From contig NZ_FOLE01000002.1 of the NCBI RefSeq assembly GCF_900112255.1, positions 503,854 to 567,853 of the forward strand: a DNA stretch of 64,000 nt, written 5' to 3'. This stretch comes from Flexibacter flexilis DSM 6793. Its GTDB lineage: Bacteria > Bacteroidota > Bacteroidia > Cytophagales > Flexibacteraceae. The first letter of the stretch is position 1; each line of letters begins with the position of its first letter. Made by a program: the position numbers and the translations under genes. Under the pieces are notes generated by a model, which did not search any database, was not told where the DNA came from, and was given only the letters and a program-made list of their open reading frames with translations. Below, one piece after another: positions 63,870 through 64,000 of this stretch.

Positions 63870-63900
63870 AAAGCTATCTCAGCAATGAGGTAGCTTTTTT
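63870..63900 (+). terminator. Terminator after tRNA-His
   Basis: The arms AAAGCTATCTCA (63870-63881) and TGAGGTAGCTTT (63886-63897) pair with one wobble, followed by T. Confidence 0.75.
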
Positions 63901-64000
63901 GTTTTGTTCAAATTTGCATTTATCTGACGCTTTTATTTCATCATTTCATCATTAAAGACATAAAAAACAGCGATAGAGACGCGTATCTTAAAATGAGGCA

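Overview
The window is a chromosomal segment of a Bacteroidota bacterium, most likely a gliding or pigmented member of the Cytophagales. Supporting markers are a PorP/SprF protein beside a CHU_C-type gliding C-terminal domain, the gliding lipoprotein GldB, four proteins with type A T9SS (type IX secretion) C-terminal signals, a flexirubin-free carotenoid operon, and promoters of the TTG/TAnnTTTG type. Most of the window is housekeeping and surface biology. Two short AT-rich islets (about 20.0-22.0 kb and 52.4-53.8 kb) look acquired.

Layout. 0-7 kb: a minus-strand T9SS surface module running CHU_C cargo, then SprF-like protein, then a giant TPR/propeller/OmpA protein that carries 18 helical repeats. 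7-12 kb: DUF155 protein, small membrane protein, rarA, an amidohydrolase paralogue without the usual HxH, and a methionine/kynurenine-type aminotransferase. 12-17.5 kb: two T9SS cargo proteins separated by a REP-like palindrome, with an 11-G tract upstream of the larger one. 18-20 kb: CNT nucleoside transporter and DUF502 protein. 20-22 kb: an ATPase plus HNH nuclease pair resembling the Septu (PtuA/PtuB) antiphage system. 22-23.3 kb: TerB-like protein and enoyl-CoA hydratase. 23.4-27.6 kb: crtI-crtB-crtYcd-crtZ zeaxanthin operon preceded by an ECF sigma factor gene and a hairpin with two exclusive folds.

28-32 kb: tryptophan 2,3-dioxygenase, SGNH hydrolase, gldB, FMN reductase and a beta-barrel protein. 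32.7-38.9 kb: response regulator, sensor kinase, outer-membrane channel, MHS permease and DctA symporter, all on the minus strand, which reads as a dicarboxylate sensing and uptake block. 39-44 kb: hemF, a Cys/His-rich secreted peptide, an L,D-transpeptidase with a nitroreductase, a polyprenyl diphosphate synthase, frr and a DedA protein. 44-50 kb: M43 metalloprotease (T9SS cargo), orphan ATP-grasp enzyme, pgk and a LemA-like protein. 50-56.6 kb: ABC ATPase, WYL regulator, then a RES-domain gene trapped between a 106-bp copy of the leuS 3' end and leuS itself. 56.8-64 kb: polA, a small anchored protein, a T9SS cargo protein, a small membrane protein, pepT and tRNA-His.

The two most interesting points are the leuS 3'-end duplication that flanks a single toxin-like gene, which looks like an integration scar, and the 18-unit array inside an otherwise standard OmpA-type protein. 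Starts were re-chosen where the longest frame began upstream of a clear signal peptide or family start. No CRISPR array, transposase, integrase or rRNA was seen.
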